Below, in pieces: positions 52,684 through 61,194 of a DNA stretch of 64,000 nucleotides. Source of the stretch: JAVVHH01 sp965276815 (GTDB lineage: Bacteria > Pseudomonadota > Alphaproteobacteria > Acetobacterales > Acetobacteraceae); the NCBI GenBank assembly GCA_965276815.1, contig CBDIBE010000012.1:124001-188000 (forward strand), written 5' to 3'. A model generated the notes under the pieces. That model ran no database searches and was not told where the DNA came from. It saw only the letters and a list, made by a program, of their open reading frames with translations. Position 1 is the first letter of the stretch; the number at the start of each line of letters is the position of its first letter. The translations under genes were made by a program, and so were the position numbers.

Positions 52684-53403
52684 TCACGGCTCGAAAACGA
52701 TCTGCACGCGCGTGCTCGGATACCGGGCAATGCCGAACTCGACGATACCCCCGCCCCGGTCGACATTGATGTTCTCGCAAACCAGCAGCGGCCGGTTGCG
52801 CGGCACTTGCAGCAACCCGGCCTCCGCCGCGGTCGGCATCCGGGAAGCCACCCTGGTGCTCTGGCGCAGGTAGTCGTCCACCCCGACCGCCGCCAGCGCC
52901 GCGGTGATGCTCGGCGCCGAGCGGAGCGCCTCGAGGATGCCGGGCTGCCGAGCCGTTGAGAAATAATGGCTGGCCAAGCTCACCGGCACGCCATCCGCCA
53001 GCCCCAGCCGCTCCATCATCGCGACCAGGCTCCCCGTCGGCACCCCTAGCCCGGTGGCCACCTGCTCGCTGCAGGCCAGCTCTCTGGTGTGCAAGATCTG
53101 GCCGGAGGGCTCGCGGTTCTGCCGCCTGATCCATTCGGAGAAGCGCGTGCGCGACGACACCTCATAGTCCAGCATGTCTTCGGCGACGAACGAGCCGCGA
53201 CCCTGCTCGACGCGCACCAGCCCGCTGCGCACCAGCGCCTCGATGGCGCGGCGCACCGTGTGCCGGTTTACGCCGAACCGCTCGGCGAGCTGCGCCTCGG
53301 TCGGCAACTTCGAGCCGGGCGTGAGCCGGCCGGGCCCGATTTCGGCCGAGAGTTCATGGGCGATCCGGCGCCAGACCGGCCGGGCTTGGCTCGTCCCTGT
53401 CAT
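52684..53403 (-). CDS. phnF: GntR-family regulator PhnF
   Basis: Regulator of the C-P lyase operon, 239 residues. The N-terminal winged helix has LTPGSKLPTEAQLAERFGVN and HTVRRAIEALVRSGLVRVEQ, and the C-terminal UTRA ligand domain (about 95-235) has SLASHYFSTARQPGIL and RVASRMPTAAEAGLLQVPRN. The HutC subgroup fits. It diverges from phnG with a perfect palindrome in between, so it probably represses the operon in the absence of a phosphonate or phosphate signal. Confidence 0.9.
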   Translation of the reverse strand: MTGTSQARPVWRRIAHELSAEIGPGRLTPGSKLPTEAQLAERFGVNRHTVRRAIEALVRSGLVRVEQGRGSFVAEDMLDYEVSSRTRFSEWIRRQNREPSGQILHTRELACSEQVATGLGVPTGSLVAMMERLGLADGVPVSLASHYFSTARQPGILEALRSAPSITAALAAVGVDDYLRQSTRVASRMPTAAEAGLLQVPRNRPLLVCENINVDRGGGIVEFGIARYPSTRVQIVFEP

Positions 53404-53471
53404 CGAAAGATCATCGTTTGCCCTGCCATCCCGTGCGACTGCGGGTTGACGTTAGCTCGTCCGGAGCCTAG

Positions 53472-53483
53472 TTGTCTAGACAA
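53472..53483. promoter_or_regulatory. Candidate PhnF operator TTGTCTAGACAA
   Basis: A perfect 12-bp palindrome between divergent phnF and phnG, 17 nt before the phnG GTG. The GTCTAGAC core is the form expected for HutC/PhnF-type GntR regulators (GT-N-TA-N-AC). Confidence 0.8.
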
Positions 53484-53500
53484 GTGATGGAGCATTCGGC

Positions 53501-53938
53501 GTGTCTGATCAAACGCGGCAAAAATGGATGGCCGTCCTGGCCCGCGCCACTGCGAGCGAGCTCGAACAAGCCAGCCAAGGCGTGCTGCCGGCCTATACCA
53601 GGCTGCGCGGCCCAGAGGCTGGACTGATCATGGTCCGCGGCCGGGCTGGCGGGACCGGCGCTCCGTTCAACCTGGGCGAGGCCACGGTCGTGCGCTGCAC
53701 GGTTCGCACGGACACTGGCCAGGTCGGCCACGCTTACTGCCTCGGCCGCGACCTGCGGCAAGCCGAGCTGGCGGCGGCCCTCGACGCCGCCCTGCAAGAC
53801 CCGGCGGCGCACGACACGATTGAAGCGCAAGTCGTGACCCCGCTCGCCCAGGCGCAGGAGGAACGCCGGCGCACCCTGGCCCGCCGCGCCGCGGCCACGC
53901 AGGTGCAGTTCTTCACCATGGCGACGATGCGCACATGA
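53501..53938 (+). CDS. phnG: C-P lyase subunit PhnG
   Basis: Component of the PhnGHIJ core that transfers ribose-triphosphate onto phosphonates and breaks the C-P bond. The 145-residue protein starts with GTG after a GGAG site and shows RQKWMAVLARATASELE, PFNLGEATVVRCTVR and LRQAELAAALDAALQD. The length is normal for PhnG. First gene of the operon. Confidence 0.94.
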   Translation: MSDQTRQKWMAVLARATASELEQASQGVLPAYTRLRGPEAGLIMVRGRAGGTGAPFNLGEATVVRCTVRTDTGQVGHAYCLGRDLRQAELAAALDAALQDPAAHDTIEAQVVTPLAQAQEERRRTLARRAAATQVQFFTMATMRT

Positions 53939-54507
53939 CCCTCGCCCATCCCGGCTTCACCGACCCGGTGGCCGACAGCCAAGCCGCTTTTCGCAGCGTG
54001 CTCGACGCCACGGCCCGGCCCGGCCAGACCCATGGCGTCGCCGCCCCGCTCGACCCGCCGCCGCCACTCGGCCGCGCGACCGCCGCCGTCCTGCTCACGC
54101 TCGTGGACGCCGAGACGCCGCTCTGGCTCGATGCCGGCGCCGAGCCCGCGCGGGACTGGGTGCTGTTCCATTGCGGCGCCCCGCTGGTCGCGGCCGATGT
54201 GGCGAGCTTCGGGCTGGCGCTCGGCCCGGTTTCGCTTGCTGCGCTGCCGGCCGGGTCGGACGAAGCGCCGGAACTCGGCGCCACGCTGATCCTGCAGGTC
54301 GAGGCGTTTGGCGAGGGCGCTGAATTGCGGCTATCCGGGCCCGGCCTCGCCGCTCCCGCCACGCTGCGCGTCCGCGGCCTGCCACCCGGATTCGTCACCG
54401 AATGGGCCGCGAACCGCGCCCGCTTCCCACGGGGCGTGGACGTGATTTTGTGCGCCGGCGACCAGCTCGCCGCACTGCCCCGCTCCGTCCGCATCGAGGA
54501 GGTCTGA
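53935..54507 (+). CDS. phnH: C-P lyase subunit PhnH
   Basis: Core subunit of 190 residues. The start MTLAHPGFTDPVADSQAAFR and the later ATARPGQTHG and WVLFHCGAP blocks, with a GFVTEWAANRARFPRGVDVI end, match PhnH. Its ATG overlaps the phnG stop (ATGA). Structural partner of PhnI in the complex. Confidence 0.94.
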   Translation: MTLAHPGFTDPVADSQAAFRSVLDATARPGQTHGVAAPLDPPPPLGRATAAVLLTLVDAETPLWLDAGAEPARDWVLFHCGAPLVAADVASFGLALGPVSLAALPAGSDEAPELGATLILQVEAFGEGAELRLSGPGLAAPATLRVRGLPPGFVTEWAANRARFPRGVDVILCAGDQLAALPRSVRIEEV

Positions 54508-55581
54508 ATGGCCTATGTCGCCGTCAAAGGGGGCGAGCGCGCCATCGACGCCGCCCATGCCTGGCTCGCCGCCGCCCGCCGGGGCGATGCGGCGATCCCG
54601 CTGCTCGAGCCCTCGCAGATCGCCCAGCAGCTCGGCCGCGCCGTCGACCGCGTCATGGCGGAGGGCTCGTTGCACGACCGCGAGCTAGCCGCGCTCGCCA
54701 TCCAGCAGGCGCAGGGCGACCTGATCGAGGCCGCCTTCCTGCTCCGCGCCTATCGCACCACGCTGCCTCGCTTCGGCCATAGCGAGCCGGTCGACACCGG
54801 CGCCATGCTGGCGCTCCGGCGCATCTCGGCGATCTTCAAGGACCTGCCCGGCGGCCAAGTCCTCGGCCCCACCTACGACTATACCCACCGTCTGCTGGAT
54901 TTCGGCCAGCCCGAAGCGCCCCCGGCGCCGCACGAAGTAGAAGCCGAGCCCACCGCCGTACCGCCCGTGTTCGGCATTCTCGGCCGCGAAGACCTCGTCG
55001 AGCCCGATCCGGCGCCGGACGAGGCCGCCCCCGGCGACATCACCCGCGACCCGCTCGCCTTCCCCGCCCCGCGCGACGTGCGCCTGCAGGCGCTGGCCCG
55101 CGGCGACGAAGGCTTCCTGCTGGCCATGGGCTACTCGACCCAGCGCGGCTGGGGCGGCACGCACCCGTTCGTCGGCGAGCTGCGCGTCGGCGAGGCGGAG
55201 GTCGAGCTGACCCCGCCGGAACTCGGCTTTCCCGTCAGCATCGGCGACGTGGTGCTGACCGAATGCCAAATGGTCAACCAATTTGCCGGCTCGAAGCAGG
55301 CGCCCCCGCAATTCACCCGCGGCTATGGCCTCTGCTTCGGCCAGAGCGAGCGCCGCGCGATGGGTATGTCGCTCGTCGACCGCGCCATGCGCGCCGGCGA
55401 GCTCGGCGAGGATGCGACGGCCCCGGCGCAGAACACCGAGTTCGTACTGTCTCATTGCGACAACGTCGAGGCGACCGGCTTCGTCGAACACCTCAAACTG
55501 CCGCATTACGTGGATTTCCAGAGCGAGCTGGAAACCATCCGCCAGATGCGGCGCGAAGCCCTTGCGGAGGCCGCGGAATGA
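54508..55581 (+). CDS. phnI: C-P lyase subunit PhnI (nucleosidase-like)
   Basis: The 357-residue subunit carries out the purine displacement that forms ribose-1-phosphonate-5-triphosphate, with PhnGHL. It starts MAYVAVKGGERAIDAAHAWL, and has QLGRAVDRVMAEGSLHDREL, MGYSTQRGWGGTHPF and SHCDNVEATGFVEHLKLPHY. GAGGAGG precedes the ATG, immediately after the phnH stop. The C-terminus is typical. Confidence 0.95.
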   Translation: MAYVAVKGGERAIDAAHAWLAAARRGDAAIPLLEPSQIAQQLGRAVDRVMAEGSLHDRELAALAIQQAQGDLIEAAFLLRAYRTTLPRFGHSEPVDTGAMLALRRISAIFKDLPGGQVLGPTYDYTHRLLDFGQPEAPPAPHEVEAEPTAVPPVFGILGREDLVEPDPAPDEAAPGDITRDPLAFPAPRDVRLQALARGDEGFLLAMGYSTQRGWGGTHPFVGELRVGEAEVELTPPELGFPVSIGDVVLTECQMVNQFAGSKQAPPQFTRGYGLCFGQSERRAMGMSLVDRAMRAGELGEDATAPAQNTEFVLSHCDNVEATGFVEHLKLPHYVDFQSELETIRQMRREALAEAAE

Positions 55582-56429
55582 GTGCTGGCTACAATTTCGC
55601 CTATTTGGACGAGCAGACTAAGCGGATGATCCGCCGCGCGATCCTCAAGGGCGTCGCCATCCCCGGCCACCAGGTCCCGTTCGGCAGCCGTGAGATGCCG
55701 CTCCCCTATGGCTGGGGCACCGGCGGCATCCAGGTCACCGCCAGCATCTTGGGCGTCTCCGACGTGCTCAAGGTGATCGACCAGGGCGCCGACGACACCA
55801 CCAACGCGGTCAGCATCCGCCGCTTCTTCGCCCGCACCGCCGCCGTGCAGACCACGACGCGCACCGAAGAGGCCACCGTCATCCAGACGCGCCACCGCAT
55901 CCCCGAGACGCCGCTCCGCGAAGGCCAGATTATTGTTTACCAGGTGCCGATGCCGGAGCCGATGTCCAAGCTCGAGCCGAGCCGGGCCGAGACGCGCCGG
56001 ATGCACGGCCTCGCCGAATACGGCCTGATGCACGTCAAGCTCTATGAGGACATCACCCGCTACGGCCAGGTCGCCACCAGCTACGACTTCCCGGTGATGG
56101 TGAACGGCCGCTACCTGATGTCGCCATCGCCGATCCCGGCGTACGACAACCCCAAGCTCGACGGGATGCCCGCCCTGCAGCTCTTCGGCGCCGGCCGCGA
56201 GAAACGCATTTACGCCATCCCGCCCTACACGGAAGTGCGCTCGCTCGAGTTCGACGACCATCCGTTCCAGCCCCGCCGCGCCCCGCACGCCTGCGCCCTC
56301 TGCGGCTCGGGCGACAGCTACCTCGACGAGGTGGTCACCGATGACCAGGGAACCCGCATGTATCTCTGTTCCGACACCGACTACTGCAGCGAACGCGTCA
56401 CCGCCCAGCAGCAGGAAGCAGCCGAATGA
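55578..56429 (+). CDS. phnJ: C-P lyase radical-SAM subunit PhnJ
   Basis: Cleaves the C-P bond by a radical mechanism. The 283-residue enzyme has the unusual cluster motif C-x2-C-x21-C-x5-C at Cys239, 242, 264 and 270 (ACALCGSG...YLCSDTDYC), plus MSAGYNFAYLDEQTKRMIRR and GVAIPGHQVPFGSREMPLPY. Three cysteines hold the 4Fe-4S cluster and one acts as thiyl radical. It overlaps phnI by 4 nt. All key residues are present. Confidence 0.96.
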   Translation: MSAGYNFAYLDEQTKRMIRRAILKGVAIPGHQVPFGSREMPLPYGWGTGGIQVTASILGVSDVLKVIDQGADDTTNAVSIRRFFARTAAVQTTTRTEEATVIQTRHRIPETPLREGQIIVYQVPMPEPMSKLEPSRAETRRMHGLAEYGLMHVKLYEDITRYGQVATSYDFPVMVNGRYLMSPSPIPAYDNPKLDGMPALQLFGAGREKRIYAIPPYTEVRSLEFDDHPFQPRRAPHACALCGSGDSYLDEVVTDDQGTRMYLCSDTDYCSERVTAQQQEAAE

Positions 56430-57220
56430 CCGCCCCGGCGTCACTTCCGGACGGCACCTTGCTCTCCGCCCGCGGCCTTGCCCTGCGCTTCGGCCCGATC
56501 ACCGCGCTCGACGGCGTCTCCGCCGACCTCTGGCCCGGCGAGGTCCTTGCCGTAGTCGGCGAATCCGGCTCCGGCAAGACCACACTGCTCAATGTTCTGG
56601 CCGGCCGGCTCACCCCCGATTGCGGCACCGTCGGTTATCGCGACCCGCAAGGCGAGCTTCACGATCTGCACGCCATGTCCGCCCCGGCGCTGCGCGCGCT
56701 GCACCGCTCCGAGTGGGGCTTCGTGCACCAGAACCCGCGCGACAGCCTGCGCATGCGCGTCTCCGCCGGTGGCAATGTCGGCGAGCGGCTGATGGCGTCG
56801 GGCGTGCGCCATTACGGCAATATCCGCGCGGCGGCGATCGACTGGCTGCGCCAGGTCGAGATCGACCCGGCCCGGGTCGACGACATGCCCGCCACCTTCT
56901 CCGGCGGCATGCTGCAGCGCCTGCAGATCGCCCGCACCCTGGTCACCCACCCCCACCTCGTCTTCATGGACGAGCCGACCGGCGGCCTCGACGTCTCGGT
57001 GCAGGCCCGCCTGCTCGACCTGATCCGCACCCTCGTCGCCCGGCTCGGCATCGCCGTCGTGCTGGTCACGCACGACATTGCCGCCGCACGATTGCTGGCG
57101 GGCCGGATCATGGTCATGCAAGGCGGCCGGGTCGTCGAACAGGGACTGACCGACCAGGTGCTGGACGACCCGCAGCACCCCTACACCCAGCTCCTCGTCA
57201 GCTCGGTGCTGCAAGCATGA
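56426..57220 (+). CDS. phnK: C-P lyase ABC-type subunit PhnK
   Basis: Cytoplasmic ATPase that docks on the lyase core. The 264-residue protein has Walker A VGESGSGKTTLL near 48-59, the signature FSGGMLQRLQ and Walker B LVFMDEPTGGLD. The order in the operon and FVHQNPRDSLRMRVSAGGNV distinguish it from PhnL and from transport ATPases. No membrane permease is coupled to it. Overlaps phnJ and phnL by 4 nt each. Confidence 0.93.
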   Translation: MTAPASLPDGTLLSARGLALRFGPITALDGVSADLWPGEVLAVVGESGSGKTTLLNVLAGRLTPDCGTVGYRDPQGELHDLHAMSAPALRALHRSEWGFVHQNPRDSLRMRVSAGGNVGERLMASGVRHYGNIRAAAIDWLRQVEIDPARVDDMPATFSGGMLQRLQIARTLVTHPHLVFMDEPTGGLDVSVQARLLDLIRTLVARLGIAVVLVTHDIAAARLLAGRIMVMQGGRVVEQGLTDQVLDDPQHPYTQLLVSSVLQA

Positions 57221-57912
57221 TCATGCTGGAGGCCGAAAACCTGGCCAAAACCTTCGTCCTGCACCTCCAGGGCGGAACCCGCATCCCCGTGCTCGACGGC
57301 GCCGGCATCGAGCTGCACGCCGGGCAATGCGTCGCGCTTACCGGACCCTCGGGCGCTGGCAAGTCCACGCTGATGCGCACCCTCTATGGCAGCTATCGCG
57401 TGGATTCCGGCCGCATCCTGGTCCGCCATCACGGCGCGATGGTCGACATCGCCGGCGCCGACCCGCGCACCGTGCTCGCGGTCCGCCGCGACACGCTGGG
57501 CTATGTCAGCCAGTTCCTGCGCGTCGTCCCCCGCGTCTCCGCGCTCGAAGTCGTCGCCGAGGCGGCAACGCTGCGCGGCACGCCCTACGAACAAGCCCGG
57601 ACCGAAGCCGCCGCGCTGCTGACCAAGCTCAACATCCCGCACCGCCTGCACGCCCTGCCGCCCGCCACCTTCTCCGGCGGCGAGCAGCAGCGCATCAACC
57701 TGGCGCGCGGCTTCATCGGCGGTCACCCCATCCTCCTGCTCGACGAACCAACCGCCTCGCTCGACGCGGTGAACCGCGACATCGTCATCGGCATGATCAA
57801 CGACGCCAAAGCGCGCGGCACCGCACTTGCCGGAATATTCCATGACAGCCAGGTGCGCGACGCGGTCGCGGACGCCACTTTGGAGGTCGCCCCCTTGCAG
57901 GAAGCCGCATGA
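57217..57912 (+). CDS. phnL: C-P lyase ABC-type subunit PhnL
   Basis: Second ATPase of the lyase, 231 residues, starting MIMLEAENLAKTFVLHLQGG. Walker A is TGPSGAGKSTLMRTLYG, the signature FSGGEQQRINLARGF and Walker B HPILLLDEPTASLDAVN. The LHLQGG opening and the YVSQFLRVVPRVSALEVVAE block are PhnL-like. Overlap with phnK and phnM (ATGA) keeps translation coupled. Confidence 0.94.
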   Translation: MIMLEAENLAKTFVLHLQGGTRIPVLDGAGIELHAGQCVALTGPSGAGKSTLMRTLYGSYRVDSGRILVRHHGAMVDIAGADPRTVLAVRRDTLGYVSQFLRVVPRVSALEVVAEAATLRGTPYEQARTEAAALLTKLNIPHRLHALPPATFSGGEQQRINLARGFIGGHPILLLDEPTASLDAVNRDIVIGMINDAKARGTALAGIFHDSQVRDAVADATLEVAPLQEAA

Positions 57913-59036
57913 TCCTCACCAACGCCCGGCTCGTGCTGGACGATCAGATCGTCCACGGCACCGTCACGCTCGACGGCACCGAGATTCGCGACGTGCAACC
58001 CGGAAGCAGCAACGCGCCCGGCGCGCTCGACCTCGACGGCGATTACCTGCTCCCCGGCGTCGTCGACGTGCACACCGACAACCTCGAGCGCCAGGTCCAG
58101 CCGCGCAGCAACGCCCGCTGGCCCTCGCGCTCGGCCATGCTGGCGCATGACGCGCAATGCGCGGTCAGCGGCGTCACCACCGTGCTCGACGCGCTCTGCC
58201 TCGGCGATCTCGGCTTCGACAAGGACCGCATCACCACCTTCCGCGACGGCGTCGCCGACCTCGACGCGCTCGCCGATACCGGCCTGCTGCGCTCCGAGCA
58301 CTTCCTGCACCTGCGCTGCGAGCTGCCGGCGGCCGATATGATGGAGCTGCTCGACCCGGTGGCCGGCCATCCCCGCGTGCGCATGGTCAGCCTGATGGAC
58401 CATTCGCCAGGCGTCGGCCAGTACGCCAATCTCGACCGCTACCGGGCCATGCGCCGCCGCGAAGGCGTCTCGCCCGAACGGATCGAGCAGCGCATCCAGG
58501 AGCTGACCGAGCAGCGCGCCCGACTGCGCGATCCCAACCGGCGCCGGCTACTGGCGCGGATGGCCGACTTGCCGGCGATCCTGGCCAGCCACGACGACCG
58601 CACCGAGGAAGAGATCGAAGAGAACCACCGCGACGGCATTCGCATCAGCGAATTCCCCGTTGCCATGGTTGCGGCCAAGGCGGCGCAGACGCGCGGCATG
58701 ATGGTGATCGCGGGAGCCCCAAACATCGTCCGCGGCGGCTCGCATTCCGGCAACGTGTCGGCCGCCGAGATGATCCGGGAGGGCGCGGTCGACGCGCTGG
58801 CCAGCGATTACGTGCCGGCAAGCCTGATCGAGGCCGCCTTCGCCTGCGTCGGCCAAACCGGGATCACCTTGCCCGAGGGCGTCGCGCTGATCGCGGCCCA
58901 GCCGGCGGCGATGGCCGGCCTCACGGATCGCGGCCGCATCGCGCCGGGCCTGCGCGCCGATCTGATCCGCGTCCGCCAGCACGAGGGCACGCCGGTCGTC
59001 CGCCAGGTCTGGCGCGCCGGGGAGCGGGTGATCTGA
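57909..59036 (+). CDS. phnM: Ribose 1-methylphosphonate 5-triphosphate diphosphohydrolase PhnM
   Basis: Amidohydrolase-superfamily enzyme that removes pyrophosphate from the lyase substrate. The 375-residue protein has VDVHTDNLERQVQPR (metal-site H-x-D-type), MLAHDAQCAVSGVTT, MVSLMDHSPGVGQYANLDRY, ASHDDRTEEEI and GGSHSGNVSAAEMIREGAVD with a further Asp in LASDYVPASL. The length is normal. Its TGA overlaps a CTG that seems to start the next gene. Confidence 0.94.
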   Translation: MILTNARLVLDDQIVHGTVTLDGTEIRDVQPGSSNAPGALDLDGDYLLPGVVDVHTDNLERQVQPRSNARWPSRSAMLAHDAQCAVSGVTTVLDALCLGDLGFDKDRITTFRDGVADLDALADTGLLRSEHFLHLRCELPAADMMELLDPVAGHPRVRMVSLMDHSPGVGQYANLDRYRAMRRREGVSPERIEQRIQELTEQRARLRDPNRRRLLARMADLPAILASHDDRTEEEIEENHRDGIRISEFPVAMVAAKAAQTRGMMVIAGAPNIVRGGSHSGNVSAAEMIREGAVDALASDYVPASLIEAAFACVGQTGITLPEGVALIAAQPAAMAGLTDRGRIAPGLRADLIRVRQHEGTPVVRQVWRAGERVI

Positions 59037-59701
59037 GTCTGCGCGCCGCGCTCTACTACGCCCCGGAGCTCGACGACCCGCTCTGGCGCACCGGCTGCAC
59101 CTGGCTGGGCCGCGACCCCGAGACCGGGGCCGCCTTGGCGCAACCGGACGTGCCCGACATCGCCGCCGTGACCGCGGATGCGCGGCTCTACGGCTTTCAC
59201 TGTACGCTGAAGCCGCCAATGCGGTTGGCGACCACCTACGAGGAGTTCCGCACCGACGCGATGGCTTTGGCGCGGAGCCTCGTGCCGTTCGACATGCCGC
59301 CGCTCGCGGTCGCCGACCTGTCCGGCTTCCTCGCGCTGCGCGAGACGCGGCCGAGCCCAGAGCTGCAGGCGCTGGCGGATGCGTGCGTCGCCTGGGTCGA
59401 CCGTCACCGCCTCCCGCCGGACGAAGCCGAGCTGGCGCGCCGCCGCGGCAATGGCCTCTCCGCCGCGCGCGACGCGCTGCTGCTGCGCTGGGGCTACCCC
59501 GGCGTGTTCGGCCACTGGCGCTTCCACATGACGCTGACCCGGCGGCTAACCGCGGAAGAGCGGGAGGTTTATCGGCCCGAAGCCGAGCGTTTCCTGGCGG
59601 ACGCGCTCTCAGCCCCGCGCCGGGTCGCCAACATCTGCATCTTCACGCAAGCAGCCGCGGGGACGCCGTTCCTGCTCGCCGAGCGGCTCCCATTCGGATA
59701 A
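59033..59701 (+). CDS. DUF1045 phosphonate-metabolism protein, probable CTG start
   Basis: The 222-residue protein belongs to the DUF1045 (2H phosphoesterase-like) group, often next to phn genes. It shows LRAALYYAPELDDPLWRTGC, ARLYGFHCTLKPPMRL with the first H-x-T motif and WRFHMTLTRRL with the second, the two catalytic motifs of 2H phosphoesterases. No ATG, GTG or TTG exists near the point where the homologous sequence begins; CTG 59033 overlaps the phnM TGA (CTGA) and has GGAG 8 nt upstream. A downstream start would delete the conserved opening. Confidence 0.83.
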   Translation: MSLRAALYYAPELDDPLWRTGCTWLGRDPETGAALAQPDVPDIAAVTADARLYGFHCTLKPPMRLATTYEEFRTDAMALARSLVPFDMPPLAVADLSGFLALRETRPSPELQALADACVAWVDRHRLPPDEAELARRRGNGLSAARDALLLRWGYPGVFGHWRFHMTLTRRLTAEEREVYRPEAERFLADALSAPRRVANICIFTQAAAGTPFLLAERLPFG

Positions 59702-59714
59702 GGGCCGCAGGAAC

Positions 59715-60500
59715 CTATCGCCGAGTCGGTGGCGGAAGCTGCTGCTGCTGGACTGTGGAGCGCGGCTGCAGCTGGATCGGGCCCTGACCCGGCGGCGGCT
59801 GAGAGTAGGCGGGCGGCGGCGGCACCGACGCGACCTGCGTGCCGTAACGGGACATCACCTCGCGCAACGGGTCCGCGCCAGGATTGGTGGCCTGCATTGT
59901 GATGCAGATGTCCTCTGCCCCAACAGGGCGGCCGTAATAGGCGTAGTTCCAATTCGACTTCGGGCTCATGATGCTGCCGCCGAGCGAGATGCCGGCGAAC
60001 AGGCCGCGCGCCCGGCTGAAGCCGACGATGTCAGCCGAGAGCGCCGCCGTGGTGGCGCCCTCGACGCCGCCGCCAAGGTCAATGAACGTCGCCGCCGCGT
60101 CCGCGCCCAGCTTCAACTGGTTGTCCATAACCGCTTGCAGGCCGCGGTCGCTCATGATCAGGAACATGACTTCCGCGTCCTGCATCCCCGCCTGGAAGCC
60201 GAAGCTGGCGCCGCCGAGCCCGTAAAAGGCCGGCGAAGACCATGAACCGCCGCCGGCGCGCGCGATCAGCACGCAGCTACCGCCCTGGCCGCCGAACAGG
60301 AAGCCCGCGCGGAAAATCTGCGGGCAGATCATCGCCGCCCGCGCGCGCCGCAGAACGTATTGCGCGTCCTGGCCAGTCCGATTGTTGAGCAAGTCCTGCG
60401 CGGCGAGTGTCGCGCGGTCGACGAGCTGCTGCTGCTCGGACTGCGCATGCGCAGTCAGCGGCAACAGCGCGAGCAGTGCGGCAATCAAGAAACGACGCAT
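59715..60500 (-). CDS. Exported SYLF-domain (Ysc84-like) protein
   Basis: The 261-residue precursor has a signal peptide (MRRFLIAALLALLPLTAHA) and a SYLF lipid-binding domain: AQYVLRRARAAMICPQIFRA, FLFGGQGGSCVLIARAGGG, PAFYGLGGASFGFQAGMQDA and DIVGFSRARGLFAGISLGGS. The C-terminal 55 residues are Pro/Gln-rich and look disordered. SYLF proteins bind membranes; bacterial roles are unknown. ATG 60500 has GGGAGGGAG upstream; that site lies in a possible hairpin. Confidence 0.85.
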   Translation of the reverse strand: MRRFLIAALLALLPLTAHAQSEQQQLVDRATLAAQDLLNNRTGQDAQYVLRRARAAMICPQIFRAGFLFGGQGGSCVLIARAGGGSWSSPAFYGLGGASFGFQAGMQDAEVMFLIMSDRGLQAVMDNQLKLGADAAATFIDLGGGVEGATTAALSADIVGFSRARGLFAGISLGGSIMSPKSNWNYAYYGRPVGAEDICITMQATNPGADPLREVMSRYGTQVASVPPPPAYSQPPPGQGPIQLQPRSTVQQQQLPPPTRR

Positions 60501-60523
60501 GACTCCCTCCCGACTCGGGAGTC
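60501..60523 (-). promoter_or_regulatory. Inverted repeat over the SYLF gene ribosome-binding site
   Basis: On the minus strand GACTCCC and GGGAGTC are exact 7-bp arms, the second directly before the ATG and containing the Shine-Dalgarno. A competing stem CTCCCG-agt-CGGGAG lies inside. Two exclusive folds are therefore possible. Confidence 0.5.
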
Positions 60524-60579
60524 GCATCGTATCGCGATTCCACGGAGTTAGCCAAGGTTTCTTGATAAGTGAGGTTAAA

Positions 60580-61194
60580 TCAAGGCAGCGCGTTGACGAA
60601 ATCGACGCGCCAGCCTTCTAGGAGAAGGTCCAGCCGGGTCAGCGAGAGGTTATGCACCGAAAGATGCAGCACCGGCCCGGCGCCCACGCCCATCGCGTGC
60701 CCGACCGCGCAACGGATCGCCCCGCCATGGCTGACGATCACCAGATCCTGCCCCTCATGCGCCCGCGCCAGCCGGTCGAGCGCCCGCCCGACGCGGATCA
60801 GCATCTGCGCCACGCTCTCCCCATCCGGCGGCACTTCCGTCGCCGAAATCGGCCAGAACGGATGCGCCGGCAAGCTGAGCATCGCTGGCACGGCATCGCG
60901 GTCACGCCCCTGCAGCCCGCCCAGATCCTGCTCGATCAGGTCCGGTTCGACGAACATCTCCTGCGCCGGATAGCCGGCGGCGAAGATCGCCTCAGCCGTG
61001 CGCCGGGTGCGCGACAGCGGCGTGCAGCCCCAAACCGCCGGGCGCGGCAAAAGCCCGGCGAGCAGGCGATACATCGGCGCCTGCGCCACGAGACTGTCCG
61101 GGCAGAGCTGGACGTCCCGGTTGCCATAGACCCGCGCCCGCTCATTTTCCGCCACGATCGCGTGGCGGATCAGCCAGAACCGGGTTTCCGTCAT
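60580..61194 (-). CDS. Histidine phosphatase family protein
   Basis: Phosphoglycerate-mutase-like phosphatase of 204 residues. It begins MTETRFWLIRHAIVAENERA (RHA with the catalytic His near 11), and has TPLSRTRRTAEAIF, QDLGGLQGRD and LVIVSHGGAIRCAVGHAMG with the second His. The substrate is unknown; candidates include cobalamin-pathway or sugar phosphates. Its ATG overlaps the stop of dedA (ATGA), so the two are cotranslated. Confidence 0.88.
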   Translation of the reverse strand: MTETRFWLIRHAIVAENERARVYGNRDVQLCPDSLVAQAPMYRLLAGLLPRPAVWGCTPLSRTRRTAEAIFAAGYPAQEMFVEPDLIEQDLGGLQGRDRDAVPAMLSLPAHPFWPISATEVPPDGESVAQMLIRVGRALDRLARAHEGQDLVIVSHGGAIRCAVGHAMGVGAGPVLHLSVHNLSLTRLDLLLEGWRVDFVNALP

